A DNA stretch of 64,000 nucleotides from Acinetobacter sp. NCu2D-2 (GTDB lineage Bacteria > Pseudomonadota > Gammaproteobacteria > Pseudomonadales > Moraxellaceae): contig NZ_CP015594.1 in the NCBI RefSeq assembly GCF_001647675.1, forward strand, positions 2,170,001 to 2,234,000, written 5' to 3'. The notes under the pieces are model-generated. The model made no database searches and was not told the DNA's origin. It saw only the letters and a list, made by a program, of their open reading frames with translations. The translations under genes were made by a program, and so were the position numbers. Shown here piece by piece: positions 1 to 8,542 of the stretch (positions are counted from its first letter, which is position 1; each line of letters starts with the position of its first letter).

Positions 1-2066
1 CGGACTTCTGCATCGGCTGCCGCAACCTCTTCATCACCAATGGACTGCCTAGCCAATAAGTGATTCAGTGCCACAGGTGGGGTCACATAACCCAATTCAA
101 AACCAATCAACGTAATCATCCAGAAATGTACTGGATCAATACCATATTGATAAGCCACTGGTGCAACTGTCGCAGAAATCAGAATCACAGCACCGAATGG
201 GTCCATGATCATCCCCACAAAGATCATTAAGCCGACAATCATCGTAATCACTAAAATTGTACTGTTAATATCTGTCGGGAACGCTTCCATAATTTCCATA
301 CGTTCAAGTAGGCCACCCACACTGACAGACAACGCCATTAAGATAACCAGTGCCCCAATGTGCCCTACTGTTTCACTGGTAGAGATATGCATTGATTTCC
401 AGAAACCAAGTTGACGTTGTGGCGCTTCTGGACGTTCCTCTGGAGCAGGGGCATGACCTGTGGTATTGACATCTAGTGCAGCATCCCAATGTCCAACTGG
501 TGGCAGTGGTGCAGGCTCATGACGTAATTTATCAAATAACACCACCATCAGTAGAATCACTGGCATCATGACTGGTGCAGTAAACTCATTTAGATCGGTA
601 GATAGTGCATATTTGTAGAATACCCATGTCATTAAGAAAATAATCACATATGGCACAACAGCAACCAATGCACGACCAGAATCAGGTGCGGCTACACTTG
701 GTTTTGCAATACGGAACTTACTTTCTGCAAAGAATAATGAAATCAGTAAGAAGAGTGTTGAACTCACAAGGAACACATACACGCCATAGTGGTAAAGCAG
801 ATCTGTTGTCACCTCTTTGTTGAGAGATGCCACTACGACAATCAATAGACATGGACGTAGTACGACACCCAATGAGCCTGACATTGCTGTTGCAGCCAAG
901 GCAAATTGACGGCGCCCTCCTGCATTCCACACTTCTTTATAAATGATTGCACCGGCAGCAATCACGAAAATCCCTGATGCACCGGTATATGCCGTTGGTA
1001 ATGCTGCTGCAATCAAAATTAACCACGTCAGCGTTTCAGGTGCCAAGTTCCAAGGGCGTAAAACATTCAGGAATTTGTCGACCACACGAGTTTGTTTCAG
1101 CAACATACCCGCCCAAATAAACAATGCCAAGTTTAAGAAAATACTGGAGAACTCAACCAACTGACCGAGATAAATCCCCTGTCCCATTGGGTAATCCATT
1201 AGGAAAGTAAAATTAAATCCTGTTGAAATCGCCATATAGGCATAGAGTGGAATACTCAAGAATGCCATGCCGATACTGCCACCCTCTTTAGTTGGCTTCG
1301 GCTGCTTAACCATTTGGAATAGGCTGATCAGGGTTAAGGTGCTAAATAAAATCATCCATAACCAATAGATGTATTTCATTTCCCCCATTGGCACGCCGGA
1401 ATTCAGTACCGATTGATATTGACTATAAGCAGAGAATGCCAAGAACCCATTGGCAATCAACATTGCAATACTGTAAAGCCTGAAATCAATTTTAGTTGCA
1501 GGGCTGCGTAAGCCAATATGATGGGTTTTTAAAGTCGCGCTAATTGCTGCAAACACCACCATAATCACTAAGAGTAATGCACGATTTTCAGTACCGAATT
1601 TGAATAAACCAAAGAATGTGGTTTCAAACTGACGGTACGCTCTGATACTTGGATTGGCTTTAATATGCTCAACCGCTTTATCGTAGAACGTATAGGATTC
1701 TTCACAGACTTGCTGTGCTTGCATAATTGCGCCACGTACATCTGCTTCTGAACGCACACCAAAGAAATCTGCATATTCATCTGCAGCATCTTCTTTCATT
1801 TGTTTTTGTACCGCAGCATCGACGTCGATATTACGATTACATTGTGGCGCTGTCGGCTCTGCTCGAAGGAATGAATACTGCATACCTGTCGCAGGGTCGC
1901 CATAAAGACGTTCACCCATACGTAATAATTGGCCGTGAATCATTTCACCCGTACCAATCACCAAGGTGAGAAGCAGCAGAATAAGGACAACGAAGGTCGA
2001 GATCCATTCGGTCCATATATAACTCAACAGACCTTGTCCTGATCTGTTTTGATCATCTTGTTGCAT
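1..2066 (-). CDS. TRAP transporter large permease (DctM-like), partial
   Basis: This is the inner-membrane permease of a TRAP transporter, which imports carboxylates or similar solutes using an ion gradient and a periplasmic binding protein. The reading frame is open from an ATG at 2066 (AGGAA about 5 bases upstream) to the window edge; 688 codons are visible and the C-terminus lies outside. Many hydrophobic segments alternate with loops. The end of the visible part has the DctM-type signature GFELGYVTPPVALN. The first 250 or so residues, with extra membrane segments and a soluble loop, exceed a usual DctM and may include a fused DctQ-like small subunit; that is inference. The gene lies downstream of the rhombosortase-like and lipoprotein genes on the same strand. 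The substrate cannot be predicted. Confidence 0.85.
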   Translation of the reverse strand, partial: MQQDDQNRSGQGLLSYIWTEWISTFVVLILLLLTLVIGTGEMIHGQLLRMGERLYGDPATGMQYSFLRAEPTAPQCNRNIDVDAAVQKQMKEDAADEYADFFGVRSEADVRGAIMQAQQVCEESYTFYDKAVEHIKANPSIRAYRQFETTFFGLFKFGTENRALLLVIMVVFAAISATLKTHHIGLRSPATKIDFRLYSIAMLIANGFLAFSAYSQYQSVLNSGVPMGEMKYIYWLWMILFSTLTLISLFQMVKQPKPTKEGGSIGMAFLSIPLYAYMAISTGFNFTFLMDYPMGQGIYLGQLVEFSSIFLNLALFIWAGMLLKQTRVVDKFLNVLRPWNLAPETLTWLILIAAALPTAYTGASGIFVIAAGAIIYKEVWNAGGRRQFALAATAMSGSLGVVLRPCLLIVVVASLNKEVTTDLLYHYGVYVFLVSSTLFLLISLFFAESKFRIAKPSVAAPDSGRALVAVVPYVIIFLMTWVFYKYALSTDLNEFTAPVMMPVILLMVVLFDKLRHEPAPLPPVGHWDAALDVNTTGHAPAPEERPEAPQRQLGFWKSMHISTSETVGHIGALVILMALSVSVGGLLERMEIMEAFPTDINSTILVITMIVGLMIFVGMIMDPFGAVILISATVAPVAYQYGIDPVHFWMITLIGFELGYVTPPVALNHLLARQSIGDEEVAAADAEV

Positions 2067-2223
2067 GTAATTTCCTATTCTTCTTTTCGAGCACCCTACA
2101 GCGCTTCTTCCTTTTGCTTTGAAAATATCCTTTTCTCAGCACCTTATTTATTTTGCTTTTGACTCTGCCTTAAATTTGGCAGGATTAAAATGACAATTTA
2201 AATTTTCTTTTGCGATTTTTTGA

Positions 2224-2817
2224 TCAATTTCCATCACGGTCGAGCCAGTAATCACCTGCGATATACACTATTGCGACCACAATCCCCCAAATCACACCTA
2301 GCAAATGGGCTTCGACCAAGACAGGGGTACCAATTAACTGCGCTGTCCCTGTACTGCCAATGGTATTTTCCCAAATCAATTTTACGAATATTAAAAACAG
2401 TACCCCTGCAGCAAATTGTCGTTCACGTTTATAAAGTAAATGTACACAGGCGACTGCAGCATAAGCACCATGTAATAAACCTGATAAACCGGCATAAGCG
2501 CCAATATCCGTGAGGTAATAGTAAAAACTTAAGCTCACCAGTGGCGGAATGATGAGAAATAAAGCAATAAAATGAGCGACAGAAACACGTGGAAAAATGA
2601 AAGGTAAACACGCAAATGCGAGAATATTAAGAAAATAATGAATCCAACCGACATGAACCCAATGTGCCGTCCATAAACGCCAAGGTTCACTTAAGATATA
2701 ATCTTGCCAATAGATAAAAGTATCTTTAAAAATTTGAAGGCAAGCCGAAATCGAGACCACAACCGCAATAAAAATAATTTTATGTTGCAGATGGTGTTCC
2801 TTCATCGGCTGCTCCAA
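2224..2817 (-). CDS. rrtA: Rhombosortase-like intramembrane serine protease (RrtA family)
   Basis: This 197-residue polytopic protein resembles rhombosortases, rhomboid-fold proteases that process proteins ending in a GlyGly-CTERM tail. The catalytic serine motif GLSGLLHG places the nucleophile at Ser112, and the catalytic histidine is His171 in EAHLLG. His55, His60 and Asn64 in HWVHVGWIHYFLN form the usual helix-2 region. About six hydrophobic segments fit the short family length. It sits between the lipoprotein and the TRAP permease on the same strand. No GlyGly-CTERM protein is encoded in this window, so its substrate must be elsewhere. Generic rhomboid protease is the alternative name. 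Confidence 0.8.
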   Translation of the reverse strand: MEQPMKEHHLQHKIIFIAVVVSISACLQIFKDTFIYWQDYILSEPWRLWTAHWVHVGWIHYFLNILAFACLPFIFPRVSVAHFIALFLIIPPLVSLSFYYYLTDIGAYAGLSGLLHGAYAAVACVHLLYKRERQFAAGVLFLIFVKLIWENTIGSTGTAQLIGTPVLVEAHLLGVIWGIVVAIVYIAGDYWLDRDGN

Positions 2818-2885
2818 TTTAATCTCTCAAGAGATGTCGCAATTGCACGATACCTCTCGAATATCCATCATCAGATAACACTGAC

Positions 2886-3917
2886 TTAATTAAATAATTC
2901 ATCCAAATCTGATGAATCTTCTGTGTCATCCCAGAAACGCTCTAAACCTTCATCTGTACTACGTACACCGGTATTTTCAGTCCAATAGCGATCTGCGATG
3001 CCGTGCACCATACTCGCTGCCATACTATCAATCAGCTTGAACTGCGGGTTAATTGGTTTCTCTTCACTCCGTGCTTGTGAGAATGTTCTTAAAGCATCAC
3101 GGATTTTGGCATCATCACCACTGGCTTGTGCAGCGACAGCATACAATGCATGAGATAAACGTACACCCTTTTGCTCACCAATTTGTGTAGATTGTTTCAA
3201 GGTTTGGTACGGATCTGGTTTACCATCCCCTGCACCTGGCAGTAATGTCCAAATCACAGCACGAGTCGCGTTTGGTGCACCCCAGAATTTAGTATTGTCC
3301 AAGCACACCATGCCGCGCTCTACCACAGCAGCAATATCTTTTGGTACTTGTACTGCACCACCAGAATTGATGTCATTGGTCATCGCCTGAAGACCACTTA
3401 ACATACCGAGTAAATAAACGGTTTGTTCGATATCACTATTCATACGTGGGCAGCTATCACCCAGCGGCTTCTTGTATTTTTTCTCATAACGCGTCTGGAA
3501 CAGTTGATAACCTGTGTATTGGCGCTGTGCTGCTAGTGCTGCCCAACGTTTTTGCTCTACACGGGCATCTTGAGCTTCAGCCACTTTATGATCTTTTGAA
3601 GCTCGCATATAACGCAGTTCAGCATCTAAGGCTTTTTGTTCCGCACAAATACCTGCTGCCGAGTACATCAGCACGGCAACACGGGTCGGATCGGCCCCCA
3701 TATCTTTGGTTGCCATAATTGCTGGCGTTAAAGAATTACCAGAATTACACACCATTTCAGCATCATCCATCGCCAAAATAGGTGGAACAATATGTTTTTC
3801 AGTGAAACCGAGTGCAACATTGGCACCTGTTTTAATGACTTGAGAACAACCGGTTAATACTGTTGTTGTTATTGCAATTGCAGCCACACCTTGGCATATT
3901 TTTTGGACGCTCGACAT
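2886..3917 (-). CDS. Predicted lipoprotein, possibly a TRAP-associated TatT-like component
   Basis: The protein has 343 residues from ATG 3917. I prefer this start to an in-frame one at 3962 because AGGACAGGAAA directly precedes it and it yields a clean lipoprotein signal peptide. The lipobox is LTGC with Cys24 as the acylated residue. The mature part is helical and polar, with a conserved-looking MDDAEMVC stretch, an alanine- and charge-rich segment at about 100-150, and an acidic C-terminus. Position beside a TRAP permease suggests the TatT (TRAP-associated T component) lipoprotein family, but I make that link mainly from context. If wrong, it is an outer-membrane lipoprotein of unknown role. 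Confidence 0.8.
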   Translation of the reverse strand: MSSVQKICQGVAAIAITTTVLTGCSQVIKTGANVALGFTEKHIVPPILAMDDAEMVCNSGNSLTPAIMATKDMGADPTRVAVLMYSAAGICAEQKALDAELRYMRASKDHKVAEAQDARVEQKRWAALAAQRQYTGYQLFQTRYEKKYKKPLGDSCPRMNSDIEQTVYLLGMLSGLQAMTNDINSGGAVQVPKDIAAVVERGMVCLDNTKFWGAPNATRAVIWTLLPGAGDGKPDPYQTLKQSTQIGEQKGVRLSHALYAVAAQASGDDAKIRDALRTFSQARSEEKPINPQFKLIDSMAASMVHGIADRYWTENTGVRSTDEGLERFWDDTEDSSDLDELFN

Positions 3918-4073
3918 TTTCCTGTCCTCTATAATTGTGATTATGTCCTTCCCGATAAACATATCAGATGCATTTTATGATGAAAAGAGTAATTACTCTA
4001 AATTAGACGATTCACTTTGACATGAATGACCACAACTGCAATTGACTGAAGCTCGACTTTATCCAAATTTTAG

Positions 4074-4114
4074 GCAAAAAAAAGTAGCATTGCGACGGTT
4101 CAGCACATGCTACT
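4074..4114 (-). terminator. Rho-independent terminator of the 34-residue peptide gene
   Basis: Read on the minus strand, AGTAGCAT and ATGCTACT (4107-4114 and 4083-4090) form an 8-bp stem followed by an uninterrupted run of eight T. It starts 28 bases past the stop codon of the small gene at 4142. Confidence 0.8.
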
Positions 4115-4141
4115 TATTAACTGAGAAAGTGTTTCTCACAC

Positions 4142-4246
4142 TTATTTTTCCGAAAACTGATCCTTCAGCAATGTTCCAAGTCGTCCAATGACTATGGCCA
4201 TAACAATGGCTACGATTAGAAACACCCACATTGGCAAAACGACCAT
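4142..4246 (-). CDS. 34-residue single-pass membrane peptide, uncharacterised
   Basis: I do not recognise this gene. ATG 4246 is preceded by an excellent ribosome site, AAGGAG followed by six bases. The 34-residue product starts MVVLPMWVFLIVAIVMAIVI, a single hydrophobic helix, and ends in a short charged tail, GRLGTLLKDQFSEK. This predicts an inner-membrane peptide with the tail probably in the cytoplasm. It has its own terminator and its own promoter region with two copies of a palindromic operator (4312-4326 and 4354-4364), so it looks like an independently regulated unit rather than debris. No start-to-stop ambiguity or frameshift is seen. Confidence 0.7.
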   Translation of the reverse strand: MVVLPMWVFLIVAIVMAIVIGRLGTLLKDQFSEK

Positions 4247-4311
4247 AACGATCTCCTTTGTTTGCTGTTGGTGAATTTACTGTACATATTTTGACGAGAA
4301 GAAAAAGGGAT

Positions 4312-4326
4312 AATTGTCAGACAATT
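4312..4326. promoter_or_regulatory. Palindromic operator candidate, copy 1
   Basis: AATTGTCAGACAATT is a perfect 7+1+7 palindrome. Its centre is 40 bp, about four helical turns, from the centre of copy 2 at 4359. The two bracket the region where the promoter of the 34-residue peptide gene should lie. Symmetry and spacing suggest a dimeric repressor of the GntR/FadR or TetR kind; that is inference. Confidence 0.5.
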
Positions 4327-4353
4327 TAGATATTTATAAACTTTTTATTGATT

Positions 4354-4364
4354 TTGTCTGACAA
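4354..4364. promoter_or_regulatory. Palindromic operator candidate, copy 2
   Basis: TTGTCTGACAA carries the same 11-bp core as the site at 4312-4326. On the minus strand it contains TTGTCA, which could serve as a -35 element for the small peptide gene, with AT-rich -10-like sequence (TATAAA) about 20 bp further on. A third core copy lies at 8072-8082. Confidence 0.5.
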
Positions 4365-4413
4365 TTTGAGAGTTAAAATGCGGCTAAATTGAGCGCATTT
4401 TTATAAAGATAAC

Positions 4414-4797
4414 TCAAGCAAGCTGGGTAAATGCTTTTAAGGCTTTCCATTGTTGCATAGGCAATTGATCACACCAAATCAAGAGTGGACGTGCTTTAGC
4501 ATGACGAAAATACACCACGATATACACTTGATGATCGATCACATGGCTAATCTCAACCCGTTTGACTTGGTCTTGACAAGAAATACTCCATTCCCGTCCA
4601 TCCAAATATTCAAACTGATCAATCTTAGGTGATTTTTGATAAAACAGTTGATACATCACCAGTCCTGCGATCACACACATCGCCCATAACCACAGTGGCA
4701 CCAACTGGTACAATACAAACATCAATATAATAAAAATCAAAAGCTGAAACCCAAGCGCAAACCAACTGCGTTTCAGCTTAAAACAGCGACTATCCAT
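4414..4797 (-). CDS. YgfX/CptA-like membrane protein
   Basis: The protein has 127 residues, with two adjacent membrane helices near residues 14-50 and a basic/aromatic cytoplasmic domain. Size, topology and an 8-base overlap with the sdhE stop region match the sdhE-ygfX (cptB-cptA) pair of Enterobacteria. There YgfX is an inner-membrane protein reported to affect cell shape and flavinylation. Sequence similarity to E. coli YgfX is weak by eye, so the family call leans on synteny. Its start codon lies within the end of sdhE, implying translational coupling. Confidence 0.75.
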   Translation of the reverse strand: MDSRCFKLKRSWFALGFQLLIFIILMFVLYQLVPLWLWAMCVIAGLVMYQLFYQKSPKIDQFEYLDGREWSISCQDQVKRVEISHVIDHQVYIVVYFRHAKARPLLIWCDQLPMQQWKALKAFTQLA

Positions 4798-5047
4798 GAA
4801 CGTAAAATTTCAACTTCTTAATAAAATCTTTTAATTCAGGACGTGGTGGCTCAGAGACTTCCATAAACCAATCGAGTAAATCTGGATCTTCTTGTGCAAC
4901 TAAATCTGCAAACATCTGTTTTTCTTCCGCAGATGCCGACAAATAGTGATTTTTCACATACGGATCAAAATATACATCAATTTCTTTTAAACCACGACGT
5001 GCGCGGTAAATGACTTTGCGTTCTTCTAGGCTGATGTCATCAGTCAT
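4790..5047 (-). CDS. sdhE: SdhE, FAD assembly factor 2 of succinate dehydrogenase
   Basis: SdhE promotes covalent attachment of FAD to the SdhA flavoprotein. The 85-residue product has the family hallmark RRGLKE near the N-terminus (RGxxE-type motif) and a following acidic helical region with DLLDWFM. I start it at ATG 5047 because GGGG lies about nine bases upstream. The in-frame ATG at 5059 would leave almost no spacing. The gene overlaps the ygfX-like gene by eight bases. Confidence 0.9.
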   Translation of the reverse strand: MTDDISLEERKVIYRARRGLKEIDVYFDPYVKNHYLSASAEEKQMFADLVAQEDPDLLDWFMEVSEPPRPELKDFIKKLKFYVHG

Positions 5048-5231
5048 CGCATACCCCAATCATCAATGAATCTGAATAGTTTACCCGATCCCAAGCTACT
5101 TGTTGACTAGAAATCAAGAGATTGACCAAATCCATCATGCATTTATTCATAATTGAGCACACTGCACATTGTGAGCGTGCCGCAAGTCTTTTACTTTGGT
5201 TTCATCACAATAAGACTGAGATAAAAACAAT

Positions 5232-6404
5232 ATGCAATCTGCTGCGATTCGTCCCTTAAGCAATATGTTACCGCGCCAACTATTTAACAGTGAACATGAA
5301 GCATTCCGTGACACTGTACGACGCTTTTACGAAAGTGAAGTAATTCCAAATACCGAAAAATATGAGCAGCAACAGCATGTTGATCGAGCGCTCTGGAATA
5401 AAGCAGGCGAACTTGGACTACTCTGCTCCACAATGCCTGAAGAATATGGCGGCTCAGGTGTAGATCGCTTATATAGCATGATCCTGATTGAAGAACAGGC
5501 CTATGCGGGTGATTCTGCGACAGGCTTTTCACTGCATTCCGATATTGTCGCCAATTATATTTATAACTTTGGCAACGAAACCCAAAAACAAAATTGGCTC
5601 CCAAAAATGGCAACAGGCGAAGTCGTTACTGCTATTGCGATGACGGAACCGGGTACGGGTTCAGATTTACAGTCCGTACGAACCAGTGCTGTTGCCGATG
5701 GTGATGACTACATTATTAATGGATCAAAGATTTTCATTACTAATGGTTATTTGTGTGACATGGCGATTGTGGTATGTAAAACAGGTCAAAATGAAAAAGG
5801 TTCAGCCAACCTCTCACTCATCATAGTCGAAGCAGATCGCGCGGGTTTTTCTAAGGGTAAACCTTTAAATAAAATTGGTATGAAAGGCCAAGATACCTGT
5901 GAGCTATTCTTTGACAATGTTCGTGTACCGAAAAGCAATCTATTAGGTGCAGAAGGTATGGGCTTTATGATGCTCATGAAAGAGCTAGCATGGGAACGGC
6001 TCATTGTGGCAATTATCTGCCAAGCAGGTTCAGAAGCGGCTTTTGCGCATACCGTGAAATACACCAAAGAACGTCAAGCGTTTGGCAAACCGATTTCGTC
6101 ATTTCAAAATACCCGTTTTAAACTCGCGGAACTCAGAACAGAAATCGATTTCTGCCGTGCATACTTAGACCATTGTATGCAACTACAAATTAAAAATGAA
6201 TTAGGTATTGATGCGGCAGCAGCGGCTAAATACAAAATTTCAGATTTATACAGCAAAGTCGTCGATGAATGCTTACAACTGCATGGTGGCTATGGCTATA
6301 TGATGGAATATCCAATTGCACGTGCCTATATCGACCATCGTGCCAATCGTATTTATGCAGGCACCAATGAAATTATGAAAGAGCTGATCTCTAGAACACT
6401 ATAA
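5232..6404 (+). CDS. Acyl-CoA dehydrogenase, LCAD-type active site
   Basis: This flavoenzyme introduces the first double bond of an acyl-CoA during beta-oxidation or branched-chain catabolism. At 390 residues it has the normal length. The FAD/substrate signature TEPGTGSDLQ lies at about 138-147 and LHGGYGYMMEYP near the C-terminus. The usual C-terminal IYEGT glutamate is replaced (IYAGTNEIMKEL). Instead the WERL segment supplies Glu255, the position of the catalytic base in LCAD and isovaleryl-CoA dehydrogenases, so the enzyme should still be active. The start has only a weak ribosome site (GAGA). It converges on almA across a shared terminator. Confidence 0.88.
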   Translation: MQSAAIRPLSNMLPRQLFNSEHEAFRDTVRRFYESEVIPNTEKYEQQQHVDRALWNKAGELGLLCSTMPEEYGGSGVDRLYSMILIEEQAYAGDSATGFSLHSDIVANYIYNFGNETQKQNWLPKMATGEVVTAIAMTEPGTGSDLQSVRTSAVADGDDYIINGSKIFITNGYLCDMAIVVCKTGQNEKGSANLSLIIVEADRAGFSKGKPLNKIGMKGQDTCELFFDNVRVPKSNLLGAEGMGFMMLMKELAWERLIVAIICQAGSEAAFAHTVKYTKERQAFGKPISSFQNTRFKLAELRTEIDFCRAYLDHCMQLQIKNELGIDAAAAAKYKISDLYSKVVDECLQLHGGYGYMMEYPIARAYIDHRANRIYAGTNEIMKELISRTL

Positions 6405-6422
6405 AAGCCCGTCTAAGAAACA

Positions 6423-6452
6423 AAAAAAAGAGCACATGATGTGCTCTTTTTT
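6423..6452. terminator. Bidirectional terminator between acyl-CoA dehydrogenase and almA
   Basis: AAGAGCACAT and ATGTGCTCTT form a perfect stem flanked by A and T runs on both sides, so it can stop transcription from either convergent gene. Confidence 0.9.
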
Positions 6453-6461
6453 ATATCTAAA

Positions 6462-7952
6462 TTACGATACCAATTTTGGCTTACGATCTAACTGATGTTC
6501 ACGCTTATGAAATTTAAGCACAGCATCGGTAAAACTTGAGTTCTTTAACTCTTTACGATCAGCTAGATAATTATTGGTTACTTTCCATGGTGCGTGTTTA
6601 CCCTGCTTAGGCATCACATTGGCAGCACGTGCAATATAACCTGAAGTCAGGCTACCCATCACCGTATCATCCATCAACTCTGTGGCATCACCTGTGGCAA
6701 CCACTTCATCGTATTGGTTTTGATCCATGTGATTCAGTAAGCGACAAATATATTCCGCAGCGATATCGACTTTTAATGTCCATGATGCGTTGATATAACC
6801 AATAATCATGGCCATATTTGGTACATCACTCACCATTACACCTTTGTAAAGCATATGTTTTGAAGTGTCTAAAGGCTTACCATCAACTGTACCCTGAATA
6901 CCACCTAGAATTTGGATATTCAAGCCTGTCGCTGAGACAATAATATCAGCATCTAAATGTTTACCCGATTTAAGCTGAATACCATTTTCAGTAAATTGTT
7001 CGATTTGATCAGTTTCAACTGATGCTTTACCTGAACGTAAGATTTTAAATAAGTCACCATCTGGCACAACACATAAACGCTGATCCCATGGATTATAGTC
7101 AGGGGTAAAGTGTTTCATATCCACTTTACCTTTAAGCTGTAACTCAATCGATTTCAATAGGAATTTACGTAATAGCTTTGGTTGTTTTTGCGCAACTGCA
7201 TAAATCGCACGCTGTACACCAATATTTCGTGCACGGGTTAACTTATAAGCAACATCTTCAGGCAAAAGTTTACGCATTTTTTCGTAAACAATATCAATAG
7301 ATGGTATTGAAGCGATATACGTCGGTGAACGCTGTAACATCGTTACATGCGCTGCCCCACCCTTAGACATAGCAGGTACAAGGGTAATTGCAGTTGCACC
7401 ACTACCAATGATCACGACTTTTTTACCTGTGTAATCTAAATTTTCCGGCCAATGTTGCGGATGAATAAATTGTCCTTTAAATGCAGATTGATTTGGAAAA
7501 TCAGGCTGGAAGCCGGCATCGTAATTGTAATAGCCCGTACAGCCTAAAACGAAATTCGCCACCCAGGTTTCTTTTTTGCCTTTAGCGTTTTCAATCTCAG
7601 CAGTCCATTTTTTGGTGGTTGAGTCATAGTTCGCAGTCAAAACACGATATTTAAAATGAATTTTTTCTTTCAGTTTAAATTCATCAATCACTTCTGATAA
7701 ATAATTTTTAATCGCTGGTCCTTCAGCCAAAACATTGGCTTTTTTCCACGGTTTGAAGTTAAAACCGAACGTTGACATATCTGAGTCAGAACGTATACCC
7801 GGATATTTAAATAAATCCCATGTACCGCCAAAACTTTCACGGCGTTCAATGATATCGAAGCTACGTTGCGGACAGTGCTTAGAAAGGTGGGCAGCTAGAC
7901 CTAAACCTGAAATACCTGCACCGACAATTAGAATATCAACTTGCTTTTCCAT
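6462..7952 (-). CDS. almA: Flavin-binding monooxygenase AlmA (Baeyer-Villiger type)
   Basis: The 496-residue product matches my memory of Acinetobacter AlmA in length and N-terminus. AlmA is a flavoprotein linked genetically to growth on very long chain alkanes. It has the FAD-binding GAGISG at 11-16, the Baeyer-Villiger signature FKGQFIHPQHW at 158-168 and an NADPH-binding GSGATA at 183-188. Because the signature is that of a Baeyer-Villiger enzyme, direct terminal alkane hydroxylation is not certain and ketone or subterminal oxidation is possible. It has its own upstream region with two inverted repeats (8002-8021 and 8072-8082), suggesting regulated expression. Confidence 0.88.
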   Translation of the reverse strand: MEKQVDILIVGAGISGLGLAAHLSKHCPQRSFDIIERRESFGGTWDLFKYPGIRSDSDMSTFGFNFKPWKKANVLAEGPAIKNYLSEVIDEFKLKEKIHFKYRVLTANYDSTTKKWTAEIENAKGKKETWVANFVLGCTGYYNYDAGFQPDFPNQSAFKGQFIHPQHWPENLDYTGKKVVIIGSGATAITLVPAMSKGGAAHVTMLQRSPTYIASIPSIDIVYEKMRKLLPEDVAYKLTRARNIGVQRAIYAVAQKQPKLLRKFLLKSIELQLKGKVDMKHFTPDYNPWDQRLCVVPDGDLFKILRSGKASVETDQIEQFTENGIQLKSGKHLDADIIVSATGLNIQILGGIQGTVDGKPLDTSKHMLYKGVMVSDVPNMAMIIGYINASWTLKVDIAAEYICRLLNHMDQNQYDEVVATGDATELMDDTVMGSLTSGYIARAANVMPKQGKHAPWKVTNNYLADRKELKNSSFTDAVLKFHKREHQLDRKPKLVS

Positions 7953-8001
7953 GTTGTTCTTTTAACCTAAGTGATCTCATTTATTTTATTAAAACACAAA
8001 A

Positions 8002-8021
8002 TTGACAATACACAATGTCAA
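8002..8021. promoter_or_regulatory. Inverted repeat upstream of almA
   Basis: TTGACA and TGTCAA are separated by eight bases, about 50 bp before the almA start. On the minus strand the outer arm reads TTGACA, so the repeat overlaps a possible -35 box; I see no strong -10 partner. A regulator binding here would block transcription. Confidence 0.4.
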
Positions 8022-8071
8022 GTTTAGTTAAAACAGTCCTATTATTTATCTTTTGAGGTCATTTATATTTT

Positions 8072-8082
8072 TTGTCTGACAA
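8072..8082. promoter_or_regulatory. Palindromic operator candidate, copy 3 (upstream of almA)
   Basis: TTGTCTGACAA is identical to the core at 4354-4364 and differs only in the central base orientation from 4312-4326. It lies about 120 bp upstream of almA, beyond the rplQ terminator, so almA is the only nearby target. Confidence 0.4.
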
Positions 8083-8094
8083 TACTATAACCAT

Positions 8095-8128
8095 AAAAAA
8101 AGGCCGGTTTATTCAACCGACCTTTTTC
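8095..8128 (-). terminator. Terminator of the ribosomal protein cluster
   Basis: On the minus strand AAGGTCGGTT and AACCGGCCTT pair (with one G-U-type position) around a short loop and are followed by seven T. It lies about 30 bases past the rplQ stop codon. Confidence 0.85.
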
Positions 8129-8158
8129 GAGAACAACTGAGTTGTTTTCTACACGAAA

Positions 8159-8524
8159 TTATTTAACTTCGCGATCTACTAGCTCAACGTAAGCCATTGG
8201 CGCAGCATCACCTGCACGGAAGCCCGCTTTAAGAACACGTAGATAACCGCCGTTACGTTCTTTGTAACGAGGGCCAAGAACGGTAAATAATTTACCAACA
8301 GTTGCTGCTGAACGAGTACGAGCAAACGCTAAACGGCGGTTTGCAACAGTATCGTTTTTAGCTAAAGTGATTAAAGGCTCAGCTACACGACGTAACTCTT
8401 TTGCTTTAGGCACAGTAGTTTTGATTAACTCGTGCTCGAACAAAGAATTAGCCATGTTTTGGAACATCGCTTTACGATGACTGCTTGTACGGCCTAATTT
8501 CACACCACTATTACGATGACGCAT
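8159..8524 (-). CDS. rplQ: 50S ribosomal protein L17
   Basis: L17 is a 23S rRNA-binding protein of the large subunit near the tunnel exit. The 121-residue sequence starts [12 protein letters not shown], the universal L17 opening. It is the last gene of the alpha operon, 18 bases after rpoA, and is followed by a strong terminator. Confidence 0.97.
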   Translation of the reverse strand: MRHRNSGVKLGRTSSHRKAMFQNMANSLFEHELIKTTVPKAKELRRVAEPLITLAKNDTVANRRLAFARTRSAATVGKLFTVLGPRYKERNGGYLRVLKAGFRAGDAAPMAYVELVDREVK

Positions 8525-8542
8525 GGTGATAGTCCTACTTAA

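Noticed and set aside
2220..2513. Plus-strand frame opposite the rhombosortase gene
   Set aside because: No ribosome site and no recognisable protein; the minus-strand frame has catalytic motifs and membrane helices.
6355..6390. Acyl-CoA dehydrogenase at 5232 looked inactive because IYEGT is IYAGT
   Set aside because: The LCAD and isovaleryl-CoA class uses a glutamate elsewhere, and Glu255 in WERL is present.
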